A DNA stretch of 64,000 nt. It comes from an uncultured Pelagibacteraceae bacterium. Its GTDB lineage: Bacteria > Pseudomonadota > Alphaproteobacteria > Pelagibacterales > Pelagibacteraceae. Numbering within the stretch: position 1 is the first letter of the stretch; the number at the start of each line of letters is the position of its first letter. A program made the position numbers and the translations under genes. The notes beneath the pieces were generated by a model. The model had not been told where the DNA came from, ran no database searches, and worked only from the letters and a program-made list of their open reading frames with translations. The stretch is from positions 22,321 to 86,320 of the forward strand of contig CACDIC010000006.1 in NCBI GenBank assembly GCA_902552805.1, read 5' to 3'. Of this stretch, positions 14,475 through 23,277 are shown one piece after another.

Positions 14475-16868
14475 ATGAAAGTTTTGAGAGAATTAAAATC
14501 AAAAAAAATCTTAAAAGCTGTATTAAAAGGTTCTCTTAAAACAAATGTATTCCTAATCCTTTTAGGAATTTTTTTTTCTACACTCGCTTTTGCAGCAGCT
14601 TTAACAGTTACTTGGGAAACAGCTATAATTCCAGGTGGAAACAATAATTTTCATGCAAGCAATCCAGGCAGGCCATTCAGTTGTAAATCAAGCCAAAATG
14701 GAGTTGCGCTGACCATAGATAGAACTGAGGAGCCATCAGATATTGCTTTTAGTGATGATGGGTTCACTGTTTTTACGACCAACAAAAGAGATGCAATGGC
14801 TGGTGTATTATTTTCTCAAAATAGACTCACAATACCTTTTGATATTGCTACAGACAAAGTTAAAACAAATCCATCTGCTACTTGTGACGATCTAGATGGA
14901 TTAAATGTAAATACTTTGTCGAATGGAGCTCTAAATAAGCAATTAGAAGATATTGATTTTGCAAAAGACGGAATGGTTTTTTTTATTATGGCTACTGCTG
15001 GTCAATTAGCAAAGTTTAATGCTACTACACCTTTCGATGTTGATGGCTTAACTTATAGTGGAAACAGAATTGTCTTTGATAGTACTGTGGATAGTACAGA
15101 ATTTAGTAGAGATGGCACAAAACTTTTTACATTGCACTCAAATGCTAATTCGCCTTTGCTTACAACTTATTCTGTACCAGGTGATTACGACATTGCATCA
15201 TCAACCCAAATTCAACAAGTCGATTTAATGGATTATGGTGTTATAGATGAAGATGGAAATGAAATAGGACAAGATTTTGAATTTAATTCTGATGGTAGTG
15301 CGTTATTTGTAATGATTAGAAGTAGCACTGTCACTAATTCATTTATCTATCAATTCAGCTTATCAAAGAATTATGACATTTCTACAGCAACAAAAGTAGG
15401 AAGGTTCTCATTAACAGATATTTTTTTAAAACGAACTGCCAATCTAAGTGGTCTTCCATATGGATTTGGTTTTTCTGGGGATGGTATGAAATTGTATATT
15501 TTAGATATTAGAGATCAAAATAATGCTCCAGACCATATTAATCAATTTCAATTAGAATGTCCTTTTGGTGTTGTTGCTTGTGTATCAGATCCAACTGCGA
15601 GTATTAGTTCACAAGTTGAATTAGCAAAACAAAATATTACTTTAAATATCTCTTCAATTTTTTACAGATTTGAATGGATCAAAAGAAATAGGGACGAAGA
15701 AAACTTTACCAGTCATAACATCAACATAAATTATCCAAATCCTTTATTGAAGAGTTTAGCAATGAGTTTGGAGCCAGCTGCTAAAAAAAAGATAGCTACT
15801 CTTGTAAGTACCAAAAAAAAGGATCAGGAAAAGTCTAAATGGTCTTCATGGAGTTTGGCAGACTTATCGTTAAGTCATTTTGATAAACTAGGGTTTGAAA
15901 ACGCAAAAAATATCAGAAACGAGGGAATAACATTTGGTGCTGATAGAAAATTTAGTGATAATAAATTTTTTGGTTGGGCAATAAGATATGGCAATGGCAG
16001 ATCCAACATTGTCAATACAAAACAAAATATCCATATGGACTCATTAACTTTAAATTTATATGGCATCATGCCAAAGGATAAAGAAAATTATTTAAATGCA
16101 GTTTTAGGCTTAAGTGCGCTCAAAATAGATAGTCTTTATTTAGGAAAAAAATCAGGACAAAGATACGGTAAACAATTGTTCACTGCTATAGATTTTAGAA
16201 CCAAAAATTCCTATGGTAAAATTAACCTTACTCCCACAACAAAATTTACTTTTGGAATTACAAGATTAGGTGAATATACAGATTTTTTAAGTGATGTAAT
16301 CGACTCACCTACACAAAACATAAAATACGATAAAGATACATTTGTAACTGGACAATTTTCGAGCGGATTTTTATTTGAGGCAGATCAGATAACAATAAAT
16401 GATAAAACTTTCCAACCAATGGGTGGAATGGAATTTTATTATGATTTATCTCGTGATATTGACTACAATTATTCTCTAGTAGGCTCTAATCAAGTCAACA
16501 CTGATACAATTGAAGGAGCATATCATAGACCAAATCTAAGAACTAGCTTAGGTTTTGAACTGATTTATCCTGATGGTCTAACTCTATCGCCGTTATATGA
16601 AAAAACATTTGCACTCAAAGGATCGACTTTAAATGATGTTCTGTTAAGCAAAGGTATCACAGAACGATTTATAATTAAAATTAGCCGCTCAAAAGAAATG
16701 GATGGAAATAATTTTGCCCTAGATTTTGATCCTCTCAATCAAAATTATGCCAATATCAGCTTCAATAAAAATCTTGGTAATTTAAATCTTAAATTAAATT
16801 CTAATTATAGTTTATTTAGTAAAATCCCTGATTATGGTGCAAATTTAGAGATTTCTGGTACTTTTTAA
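14475..16868 (+). CDS. Secreted propeller-like protein with C-terminal outer-membrane barrel (paralogue A)
   Basis: The 797-residue product has a long signal peptide (hydrophobic about 24-42, ending LAFA). Residues about 60-370 contain WD/YVTN-like repeats with FSDDG, FAKDG, FSRDGTKLF, FNSDGSALF and FSGDGMKLY, suggesting a beta-propeller. A linker around 385-430 contains FEWIKRNRDEENF, shared with the next protein. The last 350 residues look like an autotransporter-type barrel of amphipathic strands, ending in the aromatic ISGTF. The architecture suggests a surface-exposed propeller carried on its own barrel. The specific function is unknown. It is not a copy of any named autotransporter that I recognise. 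Confidence 0.65.
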   Translation: MKVLRELKSKKILKAVLKGSLKTNVFLILLGIFFSTLAFAAALTVTWETAIIPGGNNNFHASNPGRPFSCKSSQNGVALTIDRTEEPSDIAFSDDGFTVFTTNKRDAMAGVLFSQNRLTIPFDIATDKVKTNPSATCDDLDGLNVNTLSNGALNKQLEDIDFAKDGMVFFIMATAGQLAKFNATTPFDVDGLTYSGNRIVFDSTVDSTEFSRDGTKLFTLHSNANSPLLTTYSVPGDYDIASSTQIQQVDLMDYGVIDEDGNEIGQDFEFNSDGSALFVMIRSSTVTNSFIYQFSLSKNYDISTATKVGRFSLTDIFLKRTANLSGLPYGFGFSGDGMKLYILDIRDQNNAPDHINQFQLECPFGVVACVSDPTASISSQVELAKQNITLNISSIFYRFEWIKRNRDEENFTSHNININYPNPLLKSLAMSLEPAAKKKIATLVSTKKKDQEKSKWSSWSLADLSLSHFDKLGFENAKNIRNEGITFGADRKFSDNKFFGWAIRYGNGRSNIVNTKQNIHMDSLTLNLYGIMPKDKENYLNAVLGLSALKIDSLYLGKKSGQRYGKQLFTAIDFRTKNSYGKINLTPTTKFTFGITRLGEYTDFLSDVIDSPTQNIKYDKDTFVTGQFSSGFLFEADQITINDKTFQPMGGMEFYYDLSRDIDYNYSLVGSNQVNTDTIEGAYHRPNLRTSLGFELIYPDGLTLSPLYEKTFALKGSTLNDVLLSKGITERFIIKISRSKEMDGNNFALDFDPLNQNYANISFNKNLGNLNLKLNSNYSLFSKIPDYGANLEISGTF

Positions 16869-16906
16869 TATTTTCAAATTCCAAATATATTTTTTATAAA
16901 GTGATT

Positions 16907-19084
16907 ATGAAAAAAAATAAAATCTACATATTTTTATTTAATTTTTTGACTCTAATAACTTATTTTTTTTCTCAAAACGCGTATGCGAATTTTATATCAT
17001 CCGGCGATAATCTTACTACCTCCAATTATGTAATACGAAAATTTGATGTTAATGCTCAATTAACTGATCCTAGAGAAATTACATTTAATAATGATGGAAC
17101 AAAAATGTTTACAGTTGATACTAATGCAGACGACGTATTTGAATATACTCTATCAACACCATACGACATTTCGACAGCTGTTTTTGTCCATAACTTTTCA
17201 CTGAATGAAGATAGTAGTAGTAGACCATTTGGTGTTAGGTTTAACAATGATGGATCAAAAATGTTTATTGCTGGAAGATCAGAACAAAGAGTATTTGAAT
17301 ATTCACTCTCTAGAAAATTTGATATATCATCAGCAACGTATACTGGAAATTTTATTGATGTTTCGGCGCAAGTTGACAAGGGTAAATTATTTGGTCTAGT
17401 TTTTAGTCCTGATGGTACAATGATGTTTGTTACTGAGAATGGATTTGGTTTGCATCAATATTCATTAAACAAAAGTTTTGATCTTTCGGGTGGAGCTAAT
17501 TTTATAAGATCTGCTGAAGTGTCAACTGTTTCGGGTGGAAAACAATATACTGGTATAACGTTCAATCAAAGTGGTACAAGAATGTTTGTGGTAGACTCAG
17601 CATTTAATGAGATTAATCAATATACTTTATCTGAGGGTTTTAATATTTCGACAGCATCTTTTGATGGTGGTGCAACAGCAAAACAATTTTCACACCCAAA
17701 TCCCACAGATAATGGTGACCCCCAAGGTATAGACTTTAGTCCCTCTGGGTTAAAAATGTATGTTTCACATCTTGCTGTTTCTGGTACTGAGACGAATGCA
17801 ATGATTATAGAATATCACTTGCCTTGTCCGTTCAATCTTTTTGCTGGAAAATGTACAGAGATTACAGAAGGAGATAGAAGAGGAGTAGCTGAAGCTCAGA
17901 TTAATATTGCAAATAGAACAATTGAACACTCAACAGACACAGCGCTCAATCGTTTAAAATGGATTAGACGAAATAAAGATCTTCAAGATTTAAGCTTTAG
18001 GAATATTAAACTTAATTTTTCTAATCAAATGTTAGCTTCTCTTGCTGAGGCTATTCAAGTTTCAACATCTCCTAAAGAAAAAAGTAAAAATAGAGATATC
18101 TTTTATTGGGCTGAGGGAAGTTTAGCCTTTGGTAAAGTTAGAGAAACAGATATTTCATCTAAGAAAAAAATCTATACTGATGGTATTACTATTGGTGCTG
18201 ATAAGTTTACTGATGATCGAGAAATAAAAGGCCTAGCGTTTAGATATAGTCAAAATGATTTGAAAGTTGGTATCGATGGAAGTAGGCTAGATACAGATAC
18301 TTACAATTTAACCTATTATTCAACCACTCCAGTAAAAGATGACAATAGATTTTTAGATGCGGTTGTTGGTATTGGTGCACTTTATTCAGATATCTCAAGT
18401 GTTTTAGATGGAAATAAATTAACTGGAAATAGAAATGGTAAACAAATTTATGGAACTTTAAAATTGAAAGAGGAAATTAAAAAAGATGAGCTTACCTTAA
18501 TTCCTGCTGCTCAAATTGATTTAGGTTATACATTGTTGAGTAGCTATTCAGAAAGTGGAAAAACTGCAATGAGATTTGATAAACAAAGTATTCAGTCAAG
18601 AAATTTAAGATTATCTCTAGCCTCAGTTGAAGAATTAAACAATAAAAGATATAAAATGAAAAGACATGGTAAAATTGAATATCAAGCTAATTTACATCGC
18701 TCATCTAACATAAAATACTCTTACATAAGTGATAGCTCAACTAAATATGATACCGAATTAAATTCTGGAGCATTACATAATATTAATGGTGAATTAGGTG
18801 TTGATATTATTTATGATAATAACTTTAGTTTATTTTTTATTGTTGAACACAATTATAAACATAGAGTTGGTTATACGAATAAAATTCATATAGCTATTGG
18901 TTATCTACCACAAAAAAATACAAATTTTGCTTTTAAAATTGAAGGAGATGACATTTTAAAATCAAAATATATTTATACCAAAAATGTTAATGGGTTGGAT
19001 ATTGATTTTTATTTACTAAATAATGATGCGATGAGACCTGAAACATTTGATGAAATCGCTTTAAATTTAAGGAAAGTTTTTTAA
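16907..19084 (+). CDS. Secreted propeller-like protein with C-terminal outer-membrane barrel (paralogue B)
   Basis: Paralogue of the preceding gene, 725 residues from the chosen ATG; an in-frame GTG two codons earlier is less likely because it directly abuts a TATAAA box. The signal peptide ends near NAYAN. Repeats FNNDGTKMF, FNNDGSKMF, FSPDGTMMF, FNQSGTRMF and FSPSGLKMY (about 45-290) indicate a propeller of about 45-50 residues per blade. A conserved motif LKWIRRNKDLQDLSFRNIKL (near 345) joins it to the barrel region (about 400-725). Compared with paralogue A, the repeats are more regular. It ends the surface-protein block and converges on the glutaredoxin gene. Confidence 0.65.
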   Translation: MKKNKIYIFLFNFLTLITYFFSQNAYANFISSGDNLTTSNYVIRKFDVNAQLTDPREITFNNDGTKMFTVDTNADDVFEYTLSTPYDISTAVFVHNFSLNEDSSSRPFGVRFNNDGSKMFIAGRSEQRVFEYSLSRKFDISSATYTGNFIDVSAQVDKGKLFGLVFSPDGTMMFVTENGFGLHQYSLNKSFDLSGGANFIRSAEVSTVSGGKQYTGITFNQSGTRMFVVDSAFNEINQYTLSEGFNISTASFDGGATAKQFSHPNPTDNGDPQGIDFSPSGLKMYVSHLAVSGTETNAMIIEYHLPCPFNLFAGKCTEITEGDRRGVAEAQINIANRTIEHSTDTALNRLKWIRRNKDLQDLSFRNIKLNFSNQMLASLAEAIQVSTSPKEKSKNRDIFYWAEGSLAFGKVRETDISSKKKIYTDGITIGADKFTDDREIKGLAFRYSQNDLKVGIDGSRLDTDTYNLTYYSTTPVKDDNRFLDAVVGIGALYSDISSVLDGNKLTGNRNGKQIYGTLKLKEEIKKDELTLIPAAQIDLGYTLLSSYSESGKTAMRFDKQSIQSRNLRLSLASVEELNNKRYKMKRHGKIEYQANLHRSSNIKYSYISDSSTKYDTELNSGALHNINGELGVDIIYDNNFSLFFIVEHNYKHRVGYTNKIHIAIGYLPQKNTNFAFKIEGDDILKSKYIYTKNVNGLDIDFYLLNNDAMRPETFDEIALNLRKVF

Positions 19085-19089
19085 AAATA

Positions 19090-19344
19090 TTATTTTAAAA
19101 GCTCTTGAAGTTTATTTTCTTTCTCTAGTGCTCTTATCTCATCGTAACCACCAATGTGTTGGTCATCAAAAAATATTTGAGGAATAGTTCTTTTACCATT
19201 TGCTTTTTCAATCATCTCATCTTTTGCACCGTCAACCTTTGCAACATCAATTTCTTCATAAGGTGCATTGTTTCTTGTAAGCAATCTTTTGGCAGCTTCA
19301 CAAAAATTACACATGGGACCTGTATAAATTGTAATTTTTTTCAT
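19090..19344 (-). CDS. grxC: Glutaredoxin 3-like (GrxC)
   Basis: Small thiol-disulphide oxidoreductase of 84 residues, the usual GrxC length. The active site is CNFC (Cys12 and Cys15) in place of the common CPYC; the proline is replaced by Asn, which should alter the redox potential. The cis-proline motif RTIPQIFF and the GSH-binding GGYDEI are present. It is the second gene of a reverse-strand pair, three bases after the TIGR03643-like gene. Identity as a class I glutaredoxin is secure; the exact substrate is not. Confidence 0.9.
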   Translation of the reverse strand: MKKITIYTGPMCNFCEAAKRLLTRNNAPYEEIDVAKVDGAKDEMIEKANGKRTIPQIFFDDQHIGGYDEIRALEKENKLQELLK

Positions 19345-19347
19345 AAC

Positions 19348-19644
19348 TTATAGATAATCACCTTTTTTTATTTTACTAGTAATTTGTTTTCTTGAATATT
19401 CAAATTTTTTTCTGTGTTTGATACTTTTTTGACGAACTCTTTTTCTCCATAATCTAAATGAGGATGGCTTGAGAGATTTTCTCATTATTCTAATGACATC
19501 CGATTCTCGGTGGCCAGTTTTTTTTTCGATATCTTCAAAAGTGATCCTATCAGCCCAGGCTGCCCAGATGACCCAATCTGGATCTTCATGATTTGGCTCT
19601 GGATTTTTGACGCGGGTAATTGGCCTGTGACCTTTTTTTTTCAT
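19348..19644 (-). CDS. TIGR03643-like conserved hypothetical protein
   Basis: Basic protein of 98 residues. The central part (DWVIWAAWADRITFEDIEKK, then HRESDVIRIMR) matches my recollection of the TIGR03643 family, in which this region resembles a helix-turn-helix like part of sigma region 4. The C-terminus is Lys/Arg-rich. Function is not established; nucleic-acid binding is plausible from charge and helices. A ribosome site AAAGGA lies before the ATG, and the glutaredoxin gene follows at three bases, so they are probably co-transcribed. Confidence 0.7.
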   Translation of the reverse strand: MKKKGHRPITRVKNPEPNHEDPDWVIWAAWADRITFEDIEKKTGHRESDVIRIMRKSLKPSSFRLWRKRVRQKSIKHRKKFEYSRKQITSKIKKGDYL

Positions 19645-19695
19645 AAATCCTTTATATTTGAAAAAAATCGATAATGCATTTTTTTTAGGATCTGT

Positions 19696-19764
19696 TATAG
19701 TGTGATTTGATAGTCCTACTTAGCCATCTTTAGCTCCCGGTTTTTTAGGACTATCTTTTTTTTT
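19696..19764 (+). ncRNA. Candidate short RNA or attenuator hairpin before LysE gene
   Basis: A -10-like TATAGT (19696-19701) is followed about eight bases later by a ten-base stem, GATAGTCCTA (19709-19718) pairing perfectly with TAGGACTATC (19746-19755). The 27-base loop includes CTCCCGG. Nine T residues (19756-19764) follow, ending directly at the LysE-type ATG (19765). The form is that of an intrinsic terminator, giving a transcript of about 50-55 bases, or of an attenuator controlling the exporter gene. I recognise no known RNA family. Confidence 0.4.
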
Positions 19765-20379
19765 ATGCTCCCCCTGGATTTTATCCTTTTTTTACAGATC
19801 ATAATTTTTCTATTCATTACACCAGGAACCCCTCGGATAGTTATTATTACTTATTCGATGAATTATGGAGTTAAAAATTGTATTTGGACAGCTTTAGGCG
19901 ATGTTACCGCAAATTTATTTCAAGCAACTTTAGTAATTTTTGTTATAGGAACTTTTTTGTCGGATAATTCATACTTTTTAAACTTTTTTAAGTGGCTTGG
20001 GGTAATTTATTTAATGTATTTAGCTTATGATGTGTACAAATCTTCTCCAAAAGATGTAAATTCAAAAATAATTAGCACCAAAAGTGTTTTTTCTTTTTAT
20101 AAAGATGGTTTTTTAGTTGCTGGAACAAGTCCTAAAGCTTGGTTGTTCTTTCCTTTAATATTTCCCCAGTTTATTGACTTTAATACGAATTATATTGTTC
20201 AATTCTTTATTTTAATAACAACTTATGTTGTTTTAGATTTTATTTCTTTGATTGGTTATGCTTTGTTAGCACAAAAATTAATTACATGGATTAAAGCAAA
20301 TCCAAAAACAATTAATACAATCTCAGCGAGTGTTTTAGTAATCATTGCATTAATTATTATTGTTACACAACAATATTAG
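19765..20379 (+). CDS. LysE/RhtB-family amino-acid exporter
   Basis: The 204-residue membrane protein has six likely helices. It shows the LysE/RhtB features: an early TPGTPR motif (the family usually has TPGP) in helix 1, a middle GVIYLMYLAY segment and GTSPKAWLFF (family NPK motif variant). Proteins of this family export amino acids or homoserine lactones by proton exchange. The substrate cannot be predicted. The start codon sits immediately after the U-tract of a strong hairpin, so expression may depend on read-through or translation from inside the terminator. A second, more typical LysE family gene lies at 47977. Confidence 0.85.
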   Translation: MLPLDFILFLQIIIFLFITPGTPRIVIITYSMNYGVKNCIWTALGDVTANLFQATLVIFVIGTFLSDNSYFLNFFKWLGVIYLMYLAYDVYKSSPKDVNSKIISTKSVFSFYKDGFLVAGTSPKAWLFFPLIFPQFIDFNTNYIVQFFILITTYVVLDFISLIGYALLAQKLITWIKANPKTINTISASVLVIIALIIIVTQQY

Positions 20380-20405
20380 AATACATCCAAAGTTGTTTTT
20401 GCCCC

Positions 20406-20434
20406 TTGCAATAATTGAAAAATATTTATTTAAT
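20406..20434 (+). promoter_or_regulatory. Possible promoter of the first Liv operon
   Basis: TTGCAA (20406-20411) and TTTAAT (20429-20434) are spaced by 17 bases upstream of the binding-protein gene, whose ribosome site AGAAGGA precedes the ATG at 20470. Consensus match only; the surrounding AT-rich repeats (TTAATTAA) make chance matches likely. Confidence 0.3.
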
Positions 20435-20469
20435 TAAGTATTAATTAATTAATAACAGAAGGAAATAAA

Positions 20470-21708
20470 ATGAAAATAAACAAGATAATCTTGAGTTTTA
20501 TTTCTGCAGTAGCAATTTTACTTTCAACTTCGGTTGTTTCATTTGCAAAAGTAGTTGGTGATAAAATTGTTTTAGGTGCTGCTATTTCATTGACTGGAAA
20601 ATATTCATCTAATGGTGTTCATACTCAAAACGGTTATAACATGGCTGTTGATAGAATTAATAGCATGGGTGGTGTTAAAGTTGGTGGAAAAACTTATAAG
20701 TTTGAAATCATTTATTATGATGATGAATCAAACCCAAAAAGAGCAGCTCAATTAGCAGAAAGATTAATCTCACAAGATGGTGTTGAGTTTATGCTTGGGC
20801 CTTATAGTTCAGGTTTAACAAAAGCAATTGCACCTGTTACAGAAAAATATGGTGTACCAATGGTGGAAGCAAATGGTGCGTCTAGATCTTTGTTTACTAA
20901 AGGTTACAAATATCTATTTGCAGTTTTAGCTCCAGCTAACTTATATCTTGATGTAGCTATTAGAACAGCAGTTGAGTTAAATGGTGGAAAAGGTGTAAGA
21001 ATTGCACAAGCATTTGAACAAGACGCTTTCTCACAAGACGTAAGATTAGGTATTTTAGATGCAGCGAAAGAAACTGGATCTGAGATTATAATTGACGATA
21101 AGCTTCCAAAAGAGCTTAACGATATGGCTGCAACATTAGTTAAAGTAAAACAAATGAAGCCAGATGTTCTTGTGGTATCAGGTCACACAAAAGGTGCATT
21201 AACTGCAATTAGACAAATTGCTGAAATGAAAGTTGATGTTCCAATGTTAGCAATGACACATTGTGATGCTGCGAAATTATCAAAACAACATGGTAAAAAT
21301 TCTCAGTATGCATTGTGTGCTTCTCAATGGCATAAAACACTAACTTATAAAGACAACTTCTTTAAAGATGGTATGACGTATGCGGCAGACTTTCAAAAAG
21401 AGTTTGGATATGATCCGCCATATCAATCAGCAGAATCTTCTGCAGCATTGTTAGTGTTCAAGGATGCTTTTGAAAGAGCGAATTCTTTCGATCAAAAGAA
21501 AGTAAGAGATGCTCTTGCAGCAACTAACATGCAAACATTCTATGGAAATATTAAGTTCGCACCGGGTGGTCAAAATGTTGATAAACCGATGGTACTTTTC
21601 CAAGTAATGTGTGATGGCGCTGGAAAATGTGAAAACAAAGTTGTTGCTCCGCTTAAATGGGCTTCGGCAGAGTTAATTCACCCAATTCCAAAGTGGTCTA
21701 AAAGATAA
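20470..21708 (+). CDS. HAAT-type ABC transporter substrate-binding protein (LivJ/K-like), system 1
   Basis: Periplasmic amino-acid binding protein of 412 residues. The signal peptide runs to about residue 26 (VVSFA). Type I periplasmic fold features follow: VLGAAISLTGKYSSNG, the region around YYDDESNPKRA, and RLISQDGVEFMLGPYSSG. These place it in the branched-chain/hydrophobic amino-acid transporter family (Pfam Peripla_BP_6). Which amino acid it binds cannot be read from sequence. A perfect terminator hairpin follows, so its message should exceed that of the permeases, a common way to overproduce the binding protein. Downstream genes encode the matching permeases and ATPases. Confidence 0.92.
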   Translation: MKINKIILSFISAVAILLSTSVVSFAKVVGDKIVLGAAISLTGKYSSNGVHTQNGYNMAVDRINSMGGVKVGGKTYKFEIIYYDDESNPKRAAQLAERLISQDGVEFMLGPYSSGLTKAIAPVTEKYGVPMVEANGASRSLFTKGYKYLFAVLAPANLYLDVAIRTAVELNGGKGVRIAQAFEQDAFSQDVRLGILDAAKETGSEIIIDDKLPKELNDMAATLVKVKQMKPDVLVVSGHTKGALTAIRQIAEMKVDVPMLAMTHCDAAKLSKQHGKNSQYALCASQWHKTLTYKDNFFKDGMTYAADFQKEFGYDPPYQSAESSAALLVFKDAFERANSFDQKKVRDALAATNMQTFYGNIKFAPGGQNVDKPMVLFQVMCDGAGKCENKVVAPLKWASAELIHPIPKWSKR

Positions 21709-21720
21709 AAACTAACCTAT

Positions 21721-21755
21721 AAATACCCCCTAAACTCTAGGGGGTATTTCTTTTT
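21721..21755 (+). terminator. Intra-operon terminator after binding protein 1
   Basis: AAATACCCCCTA (21721-21732) pairs perfectly over 12 bases with TAGGGGGTATTT (21738-21749), with loop AACTC and then CTTTTT. It lies between the binding-protein gene and the first permease gene (21767), so partial read-through is needed to express the transporter. Confidence 0.88.
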
Positions 21756-21766
21756 AAAGGCTGATT

Positions 21767-22660
21767 ATGGATTTCATGGTTTTTCAATATCCAATGATAA
21801 GTGTTCAAGCTTGCTTGGATGGAATACTTCTTGGAATTTTATTTGCCTTGGTCGCATATGGCATGGCTTTGCAATGGGGAGTCATGAATATCATAAACAT
21901 TGCACAAGGTGATTTAGTTATTCTTGGTGGTTATATTGCATACTTCATGTATCTTTATGGAATTCATCCTGCCTGGGGTGTAATTATAGCTCCGATCATA
22001 ATGTTTTTTGTGGGTGTAGGACTTTATAAATTAGTAATTAATAAAGTTGTTGATAGAGATTTATTTATCTCAATTCTTGCAACATTTGGAATAAGTATTC
22101 TATTTATGCAATTAATGAATTTTGCATTTGGTGCAGACGTTGTTCTTGCTAATTCAGGTTATGGAACTACTTTTTTATTTGATAGTGCTGTAGTTTTACC
22201 GAACTCAAAAATATTTTCTGCTTTTATAAGCATTCTATTTGCAATTTGTTTAGTTGTTTATATGAAAAAATCTAAACTTGGTCGTGCGATCAGAGCAACA
22301 GCACAAAACTCAAGAGCAGCAAAGATTTTAGGAGTGGATACAGAAAAAGTTTATGCTGCTACATTCGGCATAAATGCAGCCCTTTGTGGTGTTGCTGGTG
22401 CTTTAATCTCCATAACATTTACCATTCATCCTTACATGGGATTACCCTATACAATCAGATCTTTTATGATTGTTATTGTTGCTGGATTAGGAAATTTACC
22501 TGGAGTAGCATTATCAGGTATGGGATTAGGAGTTTTTGAGGAATTCGCGGACTATATTTTAGGCACTGAATTTAGAATAGGTGCAGTATTTTTATTATTA
22601 GTTTTAATTTTAGTCTATAGAAGATTTAAATTATCAAGAAAAAGAGAGTACTTAAAATGA
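21767..22660 (+). CDS. HAAT ABC transporter permease LivH-like, system 1
   Basis: Inner-membrane permease of 297 residues with about eight hydrophobic segments. The family features are visible: GMALQWGVMNIINIAQGDLV near residue 25 and the ATPase-contact region GRAIRATAQNSRAAKILGVD near 180. The closing VLVYRRF is also typical. It lies just downstream of the intra-operon terminator. The next gene, a secreted unknown, overlaps its end by four bases (ATGA), so it belongs to the same transcript. Length matches LivH of other HAAT systems. Confidence 0.92.
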   Translation: MDFMVFQYPMISVQACLDGILLGILFALVAYGMALQWGVMNIINIAQGDLVILGGYIAYFMYLYGIHPAWGVIIAPIIMFFVGVGLYKLVINKVVDRDLFISILATFGISILFMQLMNFAFGADVVLANSGYGTTFLFDSAVVLPNSKIFSAFISILFAICLVVYMKKSKLGRAIRATAQNSRAAKILGVDTEKVYAATFGINAALCGVAGALISITFTIHPYMGLPYTIRSFMIVIVAGLGNLPGVALSGMGLGVFEEFADYILGTEFRIGAVFLLLVLILVYRRFKLSRKREYLK

Positions 22661-23277
22661 AGAAAATATTACTAATGATATTATTGTTAACATTTCCAAA
22701 TTTATCTTTTGGAAATGAAAGATTTATACCAATTGAATTATGGCTGGGGATACCATCGACTGGTTCAAGTGAATTGAAATTTTATGAGGTGAATAATAAG
22801 CAACATAATGGAAAATTAAAAGTCTCAGGTCCTATTGACTGGAAAAATGAGATAACAGGAAAGACAATTAAAGTTTATGAGAGAAAAAGAGGTTCAAAAA
22901 TACAGCTCTTTACAATAACTAATAATGGTCAATGCTTGGGAAGAGTGTGGGATAGTAGGAAAAGAAAAAGAGGAGTTGTTGTTGCAATAGATAATGGCTG
23001 TAAATTTCCACTAGGAACTTGGAAAGAGGGAGAAACTCGTGATTTCTTTTCAGCTTATAACTGGCCAAAAAAAAAATCAGGTGGTAGCTCTACTAGCAAA
23101 AGAACTGGGATGAAAAAGACACTGACTATTAAAAAATTAGGTAATGAAAAAAAATGTCTTACTTTCAGGTGGCAGCTTACTGTTATGGGTGGAAAAAGAT
23201 CAGGAAAAGTAATAGATGATAACGACTATACTTATTGTCCTAATAAAGGTTTTACAAAATTAGTATCAAGGAAATAA
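22657..23277 (+). CDS. Secreted protein of unknown function inside the Liv operon
   Basis: The 206-residue product begins with a signal peptide (MKKILLMILLLTFPNLSFG) and is predicted to be periplasmic. The mature part is beta-rich and basic, with cysteines near 88, 105, 166 and 188 suggesting disulphides. I recognise no domain. It overlaps the upstream permease by four bases and its stop overlaps the next permease start by one, so it is firmly embedded between the two membrane subunits of one transporter, an unusual place. It could be an accessory binding or assembly factor, but that is only position-based. Confidence 0.6.
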   Translation: MKKILLMILLLTFPNLSFGNERFIPIELWLGIPSTGSSELKFYEVNNKQHNGKLKVSGPIDWKNEITGKTIKVYERKRGSKIQLFTITNNGQCLGRVWDSRKRKRGVVVAIDNGCKFPLGTWKEGETRDFFSAYNWPKKKSGGSSTSKRTGMKKTLTIKKLGNEKKCLTFRWQLTVMGGKRSGKVIDDNDYTYCPNKGFTKLVSRK

